Below, piece after piece: positions 51,903 to 61,608 of a stretch of DNA of 64,000 nt (its first letter is position 1; the number at the start of each line of letters is the position of its first letter). This DNA is from Enterococcus sp. DIV0660C (GTDB lineage: Bacteria > Bacillota > Bacilli > Lactobacillales > Enterococcaceae), in NCBI RefSeq assembly GCF_017316125.1, contig NZ_JAFLWA010000018.1, forward strand, positions 1-64,000, in the 5' to 3' direction. The notes under the pieces were generated by a model. The model had not been told where the DNA came from. It did not search any database and saw only the letters and a program-made list of their open reading frames with translations. Made by a program: the position numbers and the translations under genes.

Positions 51903-52571
51903 ATGAAAATGGTTTTGTTGCGTCATGGTGAGAGTGAAGCGAATTTCGAGAATTATTGGACGGGGTGGTTGGATGTAGCATTGACTGCGAAAGGTGCGCA
52001 GCAAGCGAGTGAAGCAGGGAACAAAATGAAGGAAGCTGGTTTAGCGTTTGATGCTGTCTACACTTCAGTTTTAAAGCGAGCAATCAAAACAGCTCAATTC
52101 GCTTTAGAAGAAATGGGGCAATTGTGGATTCCAATTACTAAAACATGGCGTTTAAATGAACGTCATTATGGTGAACTAGTTGGTAAAAACAAGGACGAAA
52201 TGAAAGCTATCTATGGAGAAGAACAAGTCAAAATTTGGCGTCGTGACTATCGTGAAGTACCACCACTTGCTAAAGAAAACCACTTGGATCGAAGATACGA
52301 TTTCTTGGATCCTCGTTTGATTTCTCATGGAGAAAGCTTAGAAATGACGGTCAAACGTCTGATACCGTTGTGGGAAGATTCACTTGCACCAAAACTTCGT
52401 GAGCAACAAAACCTTTTAGTGGTCGGGCACGGAAACAGTGTACGTGCGTTAACAAAATACTTGGAGAATGTACCAGAAAATCTAATGGATACGATTGATA
52501 TTCCCAATGCGCAACCAATCCAATACACATTTGACGAACAGTTAACGATCATTGATAAAAAGATTTTATAA
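51903..52571 (+). CDS. gpmA: Phosphoglycerate mutase, cofactor-dependent
   Basis: GpmA interconverts 3- and 2-phosphoglycerate in glycolysis. The 222-residue protein has the phosphohistidine motif LRHGES (His8), the middle substrate-binding segment RLNERHYGELVGKNK (near 83-97) and the second catalytic His in VVGHGNSVRAL (near 176). The start at 51903 is favoured by an AGGGAG ribosome site; a GTG lies nine bases upstream. Confidence 0.95.
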   Translation: MKMVLLRHGESEANFENYWTGWLDVALTAKGAQQASEAGNKMKEAGLAFDAVYTSVLKRAIKTAQFALEEMGQLWIPITKTWRLNERHYGELVGKNKDEMKAIYGEEQVKIWRRDYREVPPLAKENHLDRRYDFLDPRLISHGESLEMTVKRLIPLWEDSLAPKLREQQNLLVVGHGNSVRALTKYLENVPENLMDTIDIPNAQPIQYTFDEQLTIIDKKIL

Positions 52572-52613
52572 AGACTTGATATACTTTGTGCGAAAAAAAG
52601 AGGAGTAGGAGCA

Positions 52614-53234
52614 ATGATAAAGAATTTTATTTGGGACTTTGATGGTACATTATTTGATACATATCCTGCAATGGTTGATGGTGCTTGGCGTGCCTTACAA
52701 GATTTTGGGATTACAGCGGATAAAAAAGAAATCTATTTTGTGATGAAAAAGTATTCAACGAGTCAATTACGGCAAAGCTATCAGTTATCTGAGGAAAAAT
52801 TTACTCCACTATTTCATCGCTATGAAACAGAGAGTCAAGAAGTATCAGCACCTTTTCAAGATACGAAATTGGTCTTAGAAAAGTTGAAAGCACACGGCGG
52901 ACGACACTTTATCCTGACACATCGTTTAACTCATTCAACTTGGAAACTTTTAAAAGACTTTGGGCTAGACGAATTGGTTGAAGAAGTTGTTGGAATAGAT
53001 CAAGAATTTCCTAGAAAACCGGATCCTTCTTCATTGCATGCGATTATTAAAAAATTTCATTTACAAAAAACAGAAGCAATGATGATTGGTGATCGTCGCT
53101 TAGACATTGAAGCAGGGAATAACGCGGGAATTGCCACTTGCTTATATGATATCGATCATTTTTTAGGTGATATTCCTGCAACCTATGTGGTGAATGAATT
53201 GAAGCAAATCATTGGATTACCAGAGATTATTTAA
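52614..53234 (+). CDS. HAD-superfamily hydrolase
   Basis: A 206-residue phosphatase-type HAD protein. Motif I DFDGTLFDT (nucleophile Asp near residue 8), motif II threonine in FILTHR, and motif IV MIGDRRLDIEAG (near 160) are clear; the helical cap lies after motif I, as in subfamily IA. The substrate is not predictable. AGGAG precedes the start; the gene sits between gpmA and the DUF1149 gene. Confidence 0.88.
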   Translation: MIKNFIWDFDGTLFDTYPAMVDGAWRALQDFGITADKKEIYFVMKKYSTSQLRQSYQLSEEKFTPLFHRYETESQEVSAPFQDTKLVLEKLKAHGGRHFILTHRLTHSTWKLLKDFGLDELVEEVVGIDQEFPRKPDPSSLHAIIKKFHLQKTEAMMIGDRRLDIEAGNNAGIATCLYDIDHFLGDIPATYVVNELKQIIGLPEII

Positions 53235-53238
53235 AATA

Positions 53239-53269
53239 TTGTCCGCTTTCAAATTTCATATGCTATAAT
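53239..53269 (+). promoter_or_regulatory. Promoter of the DUF1149 gene
   Basis: The extended -10 TGCTATAAT ends at 53269; a TTGTCC lies 19 bases before the hexamer. Confidence 0.5.
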
Positions 53270-53289
53270 TTTTATAGAGGAGTGATGAT

Positions 53290-53676
53290 ATGGAAATTAG
53301 AAGACAAAAAGAAGTGGTTGAGGCTTTTCACTACGATCAAAAACCTAAAGATCAAGAAATCCAAACTGACTTAAAAGTTGGTTTTTCGCCGTTGAATGAA
53401 ACGATTGAAAATTACCCAGAAGAACATAGTATTGTAGGTGCTCGTTTAGAGTTCCGCTTAGTATTTGACCAATATGTACTATCTGGAAGTGTTAGTCAAA
53501 TCAATCACATCTTGAATCGTAAAGTTCAAGGACAGGCAGATGTTACACAAGAAGAAGTGGATGAGTTAGTCGCACCTTTATTTGACATTGTTAGTCGTAT
53601 GGCATACGAAATTACAGAGATTGCTTTAGATGAACCAGGTGTCAAATTGAATTTTCAATCAGAAAAAGAAGCATAA
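53290..53676 (+). CDS. DUF1149 family protein
   Basis: A 128-residue protein of the DUF1149 family, common in lactic acid bacteria. The family has a SecB-like fold, but a chaperone role is unproven. The middle (VGARLEFRLVFDQYVLSG) looks beta-rich and the C-terminus (VSRMAYEITEIALDEPGVKLNF) is typical of the family. GGAGTG precedes the start. A terminator follows. Confidence 0.85.
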   Translation: MEIRRQKEVVEAFHYDQKPKDQEIQTDLKVGFSPLNETIENYPEEHSIVGARLEFRLVFDQYVLSGSVSQINHILNRKVQGQADVTQEEVDELVAPLFDIVSRMAYEITEIALDEPGVKLNFQSEKEA

Positions 53677-53686
53677 GAAAGAGCAA

Positions 53687-53724
53687 TAGTGATAGCTTAA
53701 AACTATCGCTACTGCTCTTTTTCT
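53687..53724 (+). terminator. Terminator after the DUF1149 gene
   Basis: GAGCAATAGTGATAG pairs with CTATCGCTACTGCTC (two mismatches), then TTTTT. Confidence 0.75.
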
Positions 53725-53892
53725 ATTACTAAATGTAAGCAAAAGGCATGCCATTTGGCAAAAAATGAGCTAAAATGAACGAGTCACTGAAAAAATACAA
53801 GTTTTTTTCAGGGGAATGGTTGAAGAATCATTCCCGGGAACCTTTACTTCCTTTGATGGACTTGTCATTAAAAAATTTTAAGGAGGAAAAAA

Positions 53893-55284
53893 ATGACAAC
53901 ACTCATCACAGTTTTAGTGGTTCTAGTTTTTGCGGCATTATTATATGTGTTTTATCGTATGCAAAAGCGCCATACTAAATTTTCAACGCGCGTCTTCACA
54001 GCGTTAGGTATCGGGATCGTATTTGGCGGTCTACTGCAACTTATCTTTGGGGTCGATAATCAAATTGTTACTCAATCAATGGATTGGATTGGAATTGTTG
54101 GGAATGGCTACGTTGCTTTCTTGCAAATGTTAATTATGCCATTGGTTTTCATTTCGATTGTCGGTGCATTTACCAAAATGAAAGTTTCGGAAAAATTAGG
54201 TAAAATCAGCGCCACAGTTTTAACAACTTTGTTAGCGACGACAGCAATCTCTGCACTAATTGGGATTGGGACAACGATGCTCTTTAATTTACAAGGGGCA
54301 AAATTTACTGAAGGAGCAGCTGAAACAGCACGTATTGCTGAATTAGCTACTAGACAAGAAACGGTTGAGAACTTATCTATTCCTCAACAAATTTTATCAT
54401 TTATTCCTAAAAATGTTTTTGCTGATTTAGCGGGGAGTCGACCAACAAGTACAATTGGTGTCGTGATTTTCGCTGCATTTGTTGGTGTTGCCTATCTTGG
54501 GATTAAACGTAAAGCACCAAAAGAAGCAGCGTTTTTCTCAGATTTGATTGATAGTTTATATAAAATAGTTATGCGAATCGTGACACTAGTTCTACGCTTA
54601 ACACCATATGGCGTACTTGCGTTGATGACAAACGTCATGGCTACAAGTGACTTTGTAGCAATCGTGAACTTAGGTAAATTTGTACTAGCTTCATATATTG
54701 CTTTGCTTGCTGTATTAATTGTTCATTCGCTCATTTTGATGTCAGTCAAAGTGAATCCAATTAATTACTTCAAAAAAGCTTTTCCAGTATTGAGTTTTGC
54801 TTTTACTTCACGTTCTAGTGCAGGTGCATTGCCGTTAAATATTGAAACACAAACGAAAGCTCTTGGGGTTGACGATGCAACAGCGAACTTCTCTGCAAGC
54901 TTTGGTTTGTCAATTGGGCAAAATGGCTGTGCGGGAGTTTATCCAGCAATGTTAGCAACAATTGTTGCACCAGCTGCAGGTATTAATGTATTTAGCTTAG
55001 AATTTATTTTAATGCTAGTAGCGATCGTAACGATCAGTTCATTTGGTGTCGCTGGCGTTGGTGGGGGCGCAACATTTGCTTCATTAATCGTGCTAGGCGC
55101 AATGAATTTACCGGTAGCAATCGTCGGTTTAGTTATCTCTGTAGAACCATTGATCGACATGGCTCGTACTGCAACAAACGTTAGTGGTAGTATGGTAGCT
55201 GGGATTGTTACAAGTGCTCGTATCCATGATTTGGATCGTGATGTCATCAATGATGAAACTAAAGTCATTGATGTAAATGCATAA
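53893..55284 (+). CDS. tcyP: Sodium/proton:dicarboxylate-type symporter, likely cystine uptake (TcyP-like)
   Basis: A 463-residue membrane transporter of the DAACS (glutamate/aspartate symporter) fold. Two serine-rich hairpin motifs of the substrate site are visible: FAFTSRSSAGALPLN (near 300) and the region GVAGVGGGATFASL (near 380), and the NGCAGVYPAMLA segment on TM7. The sequence pattern is closer to L-cystine transporters of the TcyP group than to glutamate carriers, in my judgement. AAGGAGG precedes the start. The leader (53725-53892) holds a small hairpin (GGGAATG/CATTCCC) but no riboswitch I know. Confidence 0.85.
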   Translation: MTTLITVLVVLVFAALLYVFYRMQKRHTKFSTRVFTALGIGIVFGGLLQLIFGVDNQIVTQSMDWIGIVGNGYVAFLQMLIMPLVFISIVGAFTKMKVSEKLGKISATVLTTLLATTAISALIGIGTTMLFNLQGAKFTEGAAETARIAELATRQETVENLSIPQQILSFIPKNVFADLAGSRPTSTIGVVIFAAFVGVAYLGIKRKAPKEAAFFSDLIDSLYKIVMRIVTLVLRLTPYGVLALMTNVMATSDFVAIVNLGKFVLASYIALLAVLIVHSLILMSVKVNPINYFKKAFPVLSFAFTSRSSAGALPLNIETQTKALGVDDATANFSASFGLSIGQNGCAGVYPAMLATIVAPAAGINVFSLEFILMLVAIVTISSFGVAGVGGGATFASLIVLGAMNLPVAIVGLVISVEPLIDMARTATNVSGSMVAGIVTSARIHDLDRDVINDETKVIDVNA

Positions 55285-55302
55285 AGCTTAAGAAAAAATT
55301 AG

Positions 55303-55337
55303 AGCTAGCTATCGTTTCGATAGTTAGCTTTTTATTT
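55303..55337 (+). terminator. Terminator after the symporter gene
   Basis: AGCTAGCTATCG pairs with CGATAGTTAGCT (one G-U), followed by TTTT. Confidence 0.8.
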
Positions 55338-55482
55338 ATAAAAGTAAATATTCCGAAAAGTGAAAACGAGAAAATACAAACGAAAAACATTCATTTAAAT
55401 AGACAAGTCTAGAGATTATGAGGAGGATATGGTAAACTAGCAACGATTATTCACCATTTAAAATGGCTTTAGGAGGAACAAA

Positions 55483-55854
55483 ATGTTTACAAATGAAATA
55501 AAAATCATGCTTTATGTCGATGATGTTAAAAAAAATGCAGCATTTTGGACAAATAACGGTTTTGCAGAATTAGATCGACAAGAAATGGATGGCACATTGA
55601 TTGTTGAGATTGGTCCAGCAGTTGACGCACAAGCGAAATTAGTTTTGTATGATCGCAAATTTATCGAGGCACATTCACCAGAGGTTGCCTCAAATTCACC
55701 TTCTTTAATGTTTGCAAGTGAAGATGTTTTTGGTTTATATAAAAAAATGCAAACAAATAATGTCACACTGGGTGATTTAGTCCAAATCGGTGAAGAATAC
55801 GTTTTTAATTTTGCTGATCCAGATGGTAATTATTTTGCAGTGACTGGCAAATAA
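55483..55854 (+). CDS. VOC-family (glyoxalase-like) protein
   Basis: A 123-residue protein of the vicinal oxygen chelate fold with two beta-alpha-beta-beta-beta modules: an N-terminal half (IMLYVDDVKKNAAFWTNNGF) and a C-terminal half (EEYVFNFADPDGNYFAV). The DPDGN motif is a common feature. The function could be metal-dependent dehydration, isomerisation or drug binding; none can be chosen. AGGAGG precedes the start. Confidence 0.88.
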   Translation: MFTNEIKIMLYVDDVKKNAAFWTNNGFAELDRQEMDGTLIVEIGPAVDAQAKLVLYDRKFIEAHSPEVASNSPSLMFASEDVFGLYKKMQTNNVTLGDLVQIGEEYVFNFADPDGNYFAVTGK

Positions 55855-55859
55855 ATTGA

Positions 55860-55907
55860 AACTTTTGTAGAGGGCTATCATAGAATCTGCAAAAGTTTAC
55901 TTTTTTT
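55860..55907 (+). terminator. Terminator after the VOC gene
   Basis: AACTTTTGTAGA pairs with TCTGCAAAAGTT, followed by T-rich sequence. Confidence 0.7.
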
Positions 55908-56044
55908 GATTATAAAATTATTATGTAAACTTATGTGCGTTTACTATTCAATCTTGCGTAAAAATACACAAGCAAATAAGTCGTCAAATAACTGATCCTT
56001 TCTTATACTATTTGGGAATCATTAGAATGAAGGGATGTCACAGT

Positions 56045-56986
56045 ATGAATTACCAAGTTTTACTTTATTATAATTACACAACGATTGAAGATCCAGAAAT
56101 GTTTGCGAAGGAACATTTAGCCTTTTGTAAGTCATTGAACTTGAAGGGGAGGATTCTTGTCGCAACGGAAGGAATTAATGGCACGTTGTCAGGAACAATT
56201 GCAGATACGACTGCTTATATGGATGCAATGAAAGCAGATGTACGTTTTGCTGATACTTTCTTCAAAATCGACCCAAGTCCTGAACACGCATTTAAAAAAA
56301 TGTTTGTTCGTCCACGTTCGGAACTGGTTTCTCTCAAACTTGAGGAGGACATCGATCCGAAAGATACTACAGGAGCTTATTTATCACCGCAAGAATTTAA
56401 AGAAGCGATTCTTGATGAAGAAACTGTTGTGATTGATGCAAGAAATGATTATGAATATGATTTAGGTCATTTTCGTGGGGCTGTTCGACCAGAGATCCGT
56501 AGTTTTAGAGAACTACCTCAATGGATTCGCGACCACAAAGAAGAATTTATGGACAAACGTGTCGTTACTTATTGTACAGGTGGGATTCGTTGTGAAAAAT
56601 TTTCTGGCTGGTTAGTTCGAGAAGGCTTCAAAGACGTTGGGCAGCTTCATGGTGGGATTGCGACATATGGAAAAGATCCCGAAGTTCAAGGTGAATTATG
56701 GGATGGACAAATGTATGTCTTTGATGAACGAATTGCGGTTGAAATCAATCATGTCGATAAACGAGTAGTTGGTAGAGACTGGTTTGACGGAACACCTTGT
56801 GAGCGCTATGTGAATTGTGCAAATCCTGAATGCAATCGTCAATTTTTGACTTCGGTAGAAAATGAAGCGCGACATCTTGGAGCATGTTCAAAAGAATGTG
56901 CGCAACATCCACATAATCGTTACCTTAAAGAACATTCGTTAACAGATACAGAAATTGCAGAAATCTTGGTGGCAAATTTCAAATAA
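56045..56986 (+). CDS. trhO: tRNA U34 hydroxylase TrhO, rhodanese-like
   Basis: TrhO (YceA/YbfQ) makes 5-hydroxyuridine at the wobble position 34 of tRNAs, using molecular oxygen. The 313-residue protein has an N-terminal acylphosphatase-like domain (about 1-90), a rhodanese domain with the catalytic Cys177 in [13 protein letters not shown], and a C-terminal cysteine-rich region (CANPEC, GACSKEC; about 255-290) likely binding zinc. Upstream starts (56012 and others) have no ribosome site; AAGGGA precedes 56045. Confidence 0.92.
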   Translation: MNYQVLLYYNYTTIEDPEMFAKEHLAFCKSLNLKGRILVATEGINGTLSGTIADTTAYMDAMKADVRFADTFFKIDPSPEHAFKKMFVRPRSELVSLKLEEDIDPKDTTGAYLSPQEFKEAILDEETVVIDARNDYEYDLGHFRGAVRPEIRSFRELPQWIRDHKEEFMDKRVVTYCTGGIRCEKFSGWLVREGFKDVGQLHGGIATYGKDPEVQGELWDGQMYVFDERIAVEINHVDKRVVGRDWFDGTPCERYVNCANPECNRQFLTSVENEARHLGACSKECAQHPHNRYLKEHSLTDTEIAEILVANFK

Positions 56987-57047
56987 ATCAAAGGTTCAAA
57001 TCGTTAAGAAAACAATGGTTACCCTTAACCGTTGCCACTAAATAGTC

Positions 57048-57091
57048 GCTAAAAGAAAAGCAAAAACCTGTTTTTCTTTTAGCTTTTTTTT
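57048..57091 (+). terminator. Terminator after trhO
   Basis: GCTAAAAGAAAA pairs with TTTTCTTTTAGC, followed by eight T residues. Confidence 0.85.
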
Positions 57092-57092
57092 G

Positions 57093-57122
57093 TTGGAATC
57101 ACTTGTAAATTTACGCTATACT
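57093..57122 (+). promoter_or_regulatory. Promoter of the phosphoesterase gene
   Basis: TTGGAA and TATACT are 18 bases apart, 24 bases before the start. Confidence 0.6.
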
Positions 57123-57145
57123 TTTTAAGAAGGGGTGTGGTAGTT

Positions 57146-57880
57146 ATGAAATCTTTGCTCTATGCAATTAGTGATGTCCATGGAGAATATGAATTGTTTC
57201 AAGAATTAGTACGTGACTATGATCCAACAATTCATCAATTAGTTTTGATTGGTGATCTAAATGATCGCGGACCGAAAACAAAAGAATGTTTTTTACTTGG
57301 AATGAAATTAGCGAAAGAAACTGGCGCCATTTATCTACGTGGCAATCACGAGGAGTATTTCTTACAATTTTTACAATCGCCTGAAGATTGGTATAATGCG
57401 TATTTGCGTAACGGTGGTAAAGAGACCTTTGAAAGTTTATTACATCCAGGTGCGACAGAAGAGTATTCTCCAACAGAAATCGCAATGATGATTCGTTCAA
57501 GATATGATGAACTGATTCAATTTTTAGTGGAGAGACCTTTATATTTCGAATGGAAACACTATTTATTTGTTCACGCAGGAGTAGATTTAACGAAAAAAGA
57601 TTGGCGAGAAACCAGCCCAAGAGATTTTATTTGGATTCGTGAACCTTTTCATAACGGAAAAAATCAAACGGGGAAGACCATTGTTTTTGGCCACACAATT
57701 ACGCCAATGTTGCATGGCGATATGCAAACAACAGATTTATGGCTAAACGACAATAAGATTGGGATTGATGGCGGTGCAGTGTTTGGCGGATCCATCCATG
57801 GCGTGATTTTTGACGAGCAAGGGATCGTCCAAGACATTGAGTATCAAAATAATCAGGGACCATGGCAACCAGATTTTTGA
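57146..57880 (+). CDS. Metallophosphoesterase of the serine/threonine phosphatase type
   Basis: A 244-residue calcineurin-like phosphoesterase. Metal-binding motifs in order: SDVHGEYEL (near 8), GDLNDRGPKT (near 37-46), RGNHEEYFL (near 65), FVHAGVD (near 143), and FGHTITPM (near 182). The pattern is of PrpA/PrpE-type bacterial protein phosphatases or diadenosine tetraphosphatases. The ATG at 57146 has AAGGGG at the right distance. Transcribed alone. Confidence 0.9.
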   Translation: MKSLLYAISDVHGEYELFQELVRDYDPTIHQLVLIGDLNDRGPKTKECFLLGMKLAKETGAIYLRGNHEEYFLQFLQSPEDWYNAYLRNGGKETFESLLHPGATEEYSPTEIAMMIRSRYDELIQFLVERPLYFEWKHYLFVHAGVDLTKKDWRETSPRDFIWIREPFHNGKNQTGKTIVFGHTITPMLHGDMQTTDLWLNDNKIGIDGGAVFGGSIHGVIFDEQGIVQDIEYQNNQGPWQPDF

Positions 57881-57990
57881 TTTGAGATTTGTAAACGAAG
57901 AGCGAAACTAAATTTTCTAAAAAGTGTAGACATCTTGTTCTATGCTTTTTATTTTGTCATTCCGCCTTTTTTTATTCCATAAAAAAAGTA

Positions 57991-57999
57991 TGCTAAAAT
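57991..57999 (+). promoter_or_regulatory. Extended -10 promoter of tex
   Basis: TGCTAAAAT, an extended -10, 36 bases before the start. Confidence 0.5.
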
Positions 58000-58035
58000 A
58001 GACAAGCGACTAACAAACTAAAGGAGAACATCTCG

Positions 58036-60216
58036 ATGACAGAAAAACTCAACCAAACAATTATCCAGCTTGTACAAAAAGAATTAGCAAGCTATAACAC
58101 AAAACAATTAACAACGGTTCTTCATTTATTGAGTGAAGGAAATACAGTTCCTTTCATTGCACGCTACCGAAAAGAAATGACAGGGAGCTTGGATGAAGTC
58201 CAAATTCGGGAAATCGAAGAACGTTACGCATACTTAGAAAATTTAGAAAAAAGAAAAGTCGAAGTTTTACGCTTAATTGACGAACAAGGAAAATTGACGC
58301 CTGAATTAGAAGCAGGGATCCTTCAAGCAGTTAAAATGCAACAAGTAGAAGACTTGTATCGTCCATATAAACAAAAACGCCGTACAAAAGCAACGATTGC
58401 CAAAGAAAAAGGATTAGAGCCACTTGCAGAATGGTTATTGCAATTGAATGACCAAAAAGTGGAAACCTATGCGCAAACATTTATTAATGAAGAAAAAGAA
58501 GTTTTGTCCGTAGAAGATGCACTACAAGGAGCGCATGAAATCATTGCGGAACAAGTCAGCGATACCGCTAAATTCAGAACTTGGATTCGTTCTTATACTT
58601 ATAATAAGGGGAGTTATGTAAGTTTAGTAAAAGATGCGGACTTAGACGAAAAAGGTGTCTATGAGATGTATTACGACTTCTCAGAGCCTGTTCATAAAAT
58701 GGTTTCTCATCGTATTTTAGCAACAAATCGTGGTGAAAAAGAAGATATTCTGAAAGTCAACCTGCAAGTAGACGAAACAGCAGTAATGGATTATTTGGAA
58801 CGTCAATTAGTTGGCAATCCAGCTTCACCTGCAGCAAGTTATGTGCGTGAAGCTTATCAAGATAGTTATAAGCGATTTATTTCTCCAGCGATTGAACGTG
58901 AAGTTCGCAATGAGTTAACTGAAAAAGCGGATGAACAAGCCATTGCGATTTTTGGTGAAAATTTGCGAAACTTACTATTGCAACCACCTTTAAAAGGAAA
59001 AGTTGTGTTAGGCTTCGATCCAGCTTATCGTACGGGCTGTAAATTAGCGGTAGTTGATGCTACAGGGAAAGTCCTAGCAATTGAAGTCATCTATCCACAC
59101 AAACCAGCTTCTCAAACAAAACGTGAAGCAGCAAAAGGACAATTTATAAAATTAATCAATCAATATCAAGTGGATATGGTCGCAATCGGAAACGGAACTG
59201 CTAGCCGAGAATCAGAATTATTTGTAGCGGAACAATTAAAAACTGTGGATCACACAGCATATTATGCCATTGTCAATGAAGCTGGTGCCTCTGTTTACTC
59301 TGCAAGTGAAGTCGCTCGAACGGAATTTCCTGATTTGCAGGTTGAAGAAAGAAGTGCTGTATCAATTGCACGCCGTTTGCAAGATCCATTGGCAGAATTA
59401 GTCAAAATTGATCCGAAAGCAGTTGGTGTTGGGCAGTACCAACATGATGTTTCCCAAAAAAGATTGGCAGAGCAATTAGACTTTGTTGTTGAAACAGTTG
59501 TTAACCAAGTGGGTGTGGATGTAAATACGGCTAGCCCCCAACTGTTACAGCATATCTCTGGGTTGAATAAAACAATTGCACAAAATATTGTTACTTACCG
59601 TGATGAAAATGGTGCATTCAACGCACGTACGCAATTGAAAAAGGTTCCAAGATTAGGGCCAAAGGCATACGAACAAGCCATTGGATTTTTGCGGATACCA
59701 GATGGAAAAAATGTATTAGACAATACGGGTATCCATCCAGAAAGTTATGCGGTAGCAAAAGAAATTTTAGCTATGAACCAATTAACTGAAAAAAATCTGG
59801 GCACTTCTGAAGCAACAGAAGTCTTAAAACAATTAAATCCAGAAACTCTAGCGAAAACTATGGAGATTGGTGAAGAAACATTGACCGATATTTTAGAAGG
59901 TTTGACACAGCCAGGACGTGATATGCGGGAAGAAATGCCAGCACCGTTATTGCGCCAAGATGTTTTAAGTATGGAAGACTTGAAGGCAGGTATGGAATTA
60001 AAAGGAACTGTCCGAAATGTTATCGACTTTGGTGCTTTTGTGGATATTGGTGTAAAGCAAGATGGCCTCGTTCACATCTCAAAATTAAGTAAAAAATTTG
60101 TTAAGCATCCAACAGATGTAGTTTCTGTTGGGGATGTCGTAACCGTATGGGTAGAACAAGTCGATGTGAAGAAAGGTCGTATTAGTTTAACCATGCTTTC
60201 ACCTTATAAGGAGTAA
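58036..60216 (+). CDS. tex: Tex-family S1 RNA-binding protein
   Basis: Tex is a nucleic-acid-binding protein that affects transcription and toxin expression in several pathogens. The 726-residue protein has a helical N-terminal domain (about 1-200), a YqgF-like RNase H fold (GFDPAYRTGCKLAVVD near 330), a helix-hairpin-helix pair (about 490-565) and a C-terminal S1 domain (about 650-720; GAFVDIGVKQDGLVHISKLS). AAGGAGA precedes the start. The sprT-like gene starts three bases after its stop, so they form an operon. Confidence 0.95.
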   Translation: MTEKLNQTIIQLVQKELASYNTKQLTTVLHLLSEGNTVPFIARYRKEMTGSLDEVQIREIEERYAYLENLEKRKVEVLRLIDEQGKLTPELEAGILQAVKMQQVEDLYRPYKQKRRTKATIAKEKGLEPLAEWLLQLNDQKVETYAQTFINEEKEVLSVEDALQGAHEIIAEQVSDTAKFRTWIRSYTYNKGSYVSLVKDADLDEKGVYEMYYDFSEPVHKMVSHRILATNRGEKEDILKVNLQVDETAVMDYLERQLVGNPASPAASYVREAYQDSYKRFISPAIEREVRNELTEKADEQAIAIFGENLRNLLLQPPLKGKVVLGFDPAYRTGCKLAVVDATGKVLAIEVIYPHKPASQTKREAAKGQFIKLINQYQVDMVAIGNGTASRESELFVAEQLKTVDHTAYYAIVNEAGASVYSASEVARTEFPDLQVEERSAVSIARRLQDPLAELVKIDPKAVGVGQYQHDVSQKRLAEQLDFVVETVVNQVGVDVNTASPQLLQHISGLNKTIAQNIVTYRDENGAFNARTQLKKVPRLGPKAYEQAIGFLRIPDGKNVLDNTGIHPESYAVAKEILAMNQLTEKNLGTSEATEVLKQLNPETLAKTMEIGEETLTDILEGLTQPGRDMREEMPAPLLRQDVLSMEDLKAGMELKGTVRNVIDFGAFVDIGVKQDGLVHISKLSKKFVKHPTDVVSVGDVVTVWVEQVDVKKGRISLTMLSPYKE

Positions 60217-60219
60217 AAA

Positions 60220-60690
60220 GTGACACAAGAGGAATTACAGATGCTAGTTGAAGCCATTTCGATTGAGTGGTTTCAACAGCCGTTTACACATGAAGCTATA
60301 TTTAACGCACGCCTGAAAACAACAGGCGGACGTTATCATTTGAATGATCATCATTTAGACTTCAATCCGTCGATGTTTGCTCAATCTGATGAACAAACAG
60401 TTGTCGGAATCATTAAACATGAACTATGTCATTACCATTTGCATTTAGCTGGTAAAGGCTATCATCACCGAGATAATGACTTCAAACAGTTGTTACAACA
60501 AACTGGTGGATTGCGTTATGCGCCAACTGTAGCAAAAAAAAGCAGTAAAATTGAATGTTATCAATGCGTAGGTTGTCAGACAATGATTTATCGAAAACGG
60601 AAAATTGATACAAAACGGTTTCGTTGTGGGCGCTGTCGTGGGAATTTAGTTTGGCAGGAAACAAAACGGCTAAATAACGATAACGACTAA
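60220..60690 (+). CDS. SprT-like zinc-dependent protein
   Basis: A 156-residue SprT-like protein. The HExxH-like zinc site is KHELCHYHLHLAGKG (near 66-80), and a C-terminal zinc ribbon has C-x2-C pairs (CVGC near 112 and CGRC near 131). It starts with GTG; AAGGAG (60208-60213) lies seven bases upstream, and no ATG fits. SprT relatives cut DNA-protein crosslinks in eukaryotes; the bacterial role is unknown. Co-transcribed with tex. Confidence 0.88.
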   Translation: MTQEELQMLVEAISIEWFQQPFTHEAIFNARLKTTGGRYHLNDHHLDFNPSMFAQSDEQTVVGIIKHELCHYHLHLAGKGYHHRDNDFKQLLQQTGGLRYAPTVAKKSSKIECYQCVGCQTMIYRKRKIDTKRFRCGRCRGNLVWQETKRLNNDND

Positions 60691-60717
60691 ATAGATAAGG
60701 AAAGGAGTATTGTTCGG

Positions 60718-61479
60718 ATGATTGATAATTGGAATCAGCTACTAACATTTTTAGCGGATCAACCAGCTATGGATGTAGCTACACATAGACAAACGGCTCC
60801 GCTCCTAATCCTTGCAGGGAACGGATTGCCAGTTTTGGTTGATCATGCAGCTGATCTTTTGCAAAAAAAACAGATTGAACAAATTTTTTTAGTAGGTGGA
60901 ATAGGTCATGCGACACCAATACTTCGAAGAAACTTTGAAGAGCAAGGATTTTTATTTTCAGAAACACTTAGTGAAAGTGAGATGTATCGTTGTTATCTAC
61001 AAGAAAAATATCATTTTTCAGATGCGCAGTTAGTCATTGAATCGTACTCCACAAATTCTGGTGAAAATGCTCGATTTGCGTTAGATAAATTGCAAGAGAT
61101 ACAGTTATTCCCACAAAAGATTTTATTGATGAATGATCCTATATTACAGCGACGAACAAGAGCAACTTTTGAAAAAGTATGGGAGAACACAACTGTTGAA
61201 TTTGAAAACTATGTACCGATCGTTCCACAATTAGCACGTTGGTCTGATGAAGAAACAAATACTAGCATGGCGTTTACGCAATCAGAATTAAACCATCAAT
61301 GGCCATCGGATTACTTTAAATCATTAGTCTTAGGAGAAATCGCTCGCTTACATGATGATGAATACGGTTATGGTCCCAAGGGAAAAGGCTATCTCAACCA
61401 TGTCGAAATTCCGACAGAGATTTGGACAACTTATCAAGCCATTCTGGGCCAGACAAAATGGCAATTTTCTCGTTCTTAA
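60718..61479 (+). CDS. YdcF/DUF218-family protein
   Basis: A 253-residue protein of the DUF218 (YdcF/SanA) group. A Rossmann-like region with the pattern LILAGNGLP (near 30), IFLVGGIGHATP (near 56) and ESYSTNSGENARF (near 105-117) matches the family. There is no membrane segment, so it is the soluble YdcF type. The E. coli homologue binds S-adenosylmethionine; the role is unknown. An AAGGAG ribosome site is present. Confidence 0.82.
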   Translation: MIDNWNQLLTFLADQPAMDVATHRQTAPLLILAGNGLPVLVDHAADLLQKKQIEQIFLVGGIGHATPILRRNFEEQGFLFSETLSESEMYRCYLQEKYHFSDAQLVIESYSTNSGENARFALDKLQEIQLFPQKILLMNDPILQRRTRATFEKVWENTTVEFENYVPIVPQLARWSDEETNTSMAFTQSELNHQWPSDYFKSLVLGEIARLHDDEYGYGPKGKGYLNHVEIPTEIWTTYQAILGQTKWQFSRS

Positions 61480-61520
61480 CTCATTATTTTGCAAGAAAAA
61501 GCATTTGCGAACAAATTTGG

Positions 61521-61549
61521 TTGAAATTTTTATTTGTTTATAAGATAAT
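61521..61549 (+). promoter_or_regulatory. Probable promoter of murC
   Basis: TTGAAA and GATAAT are 17 bases apart, 60 bases before the start. Confidence 0.45.
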
Positions 61550-61608
61550 GAAAATCGTGTTGAATATGTGAATGAATGATGGATGATAGATAAGAGAAGA
61601 GGATTCAA

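Noticed and set aside
53725..53892. Riboswitch ahead of the cystine-type symporter
   Set aside because: Only a 7-base-pair hairpin is seen; none of the SAM or other riboswitch core motifs I know are present.
53775..53978. Short plus-strand frame overlapping the symporter start
   Set aside because: No ribosome site; it runs into the symporter gene out of frame. A leader-peptide role cannot be excluded but has no support.
57168..57620. Minus-strand 150-codon frame inside the phosphoesterase gene
   Set aside because: Antisense shadow; the plus-strand gene has all catalytic motifs.
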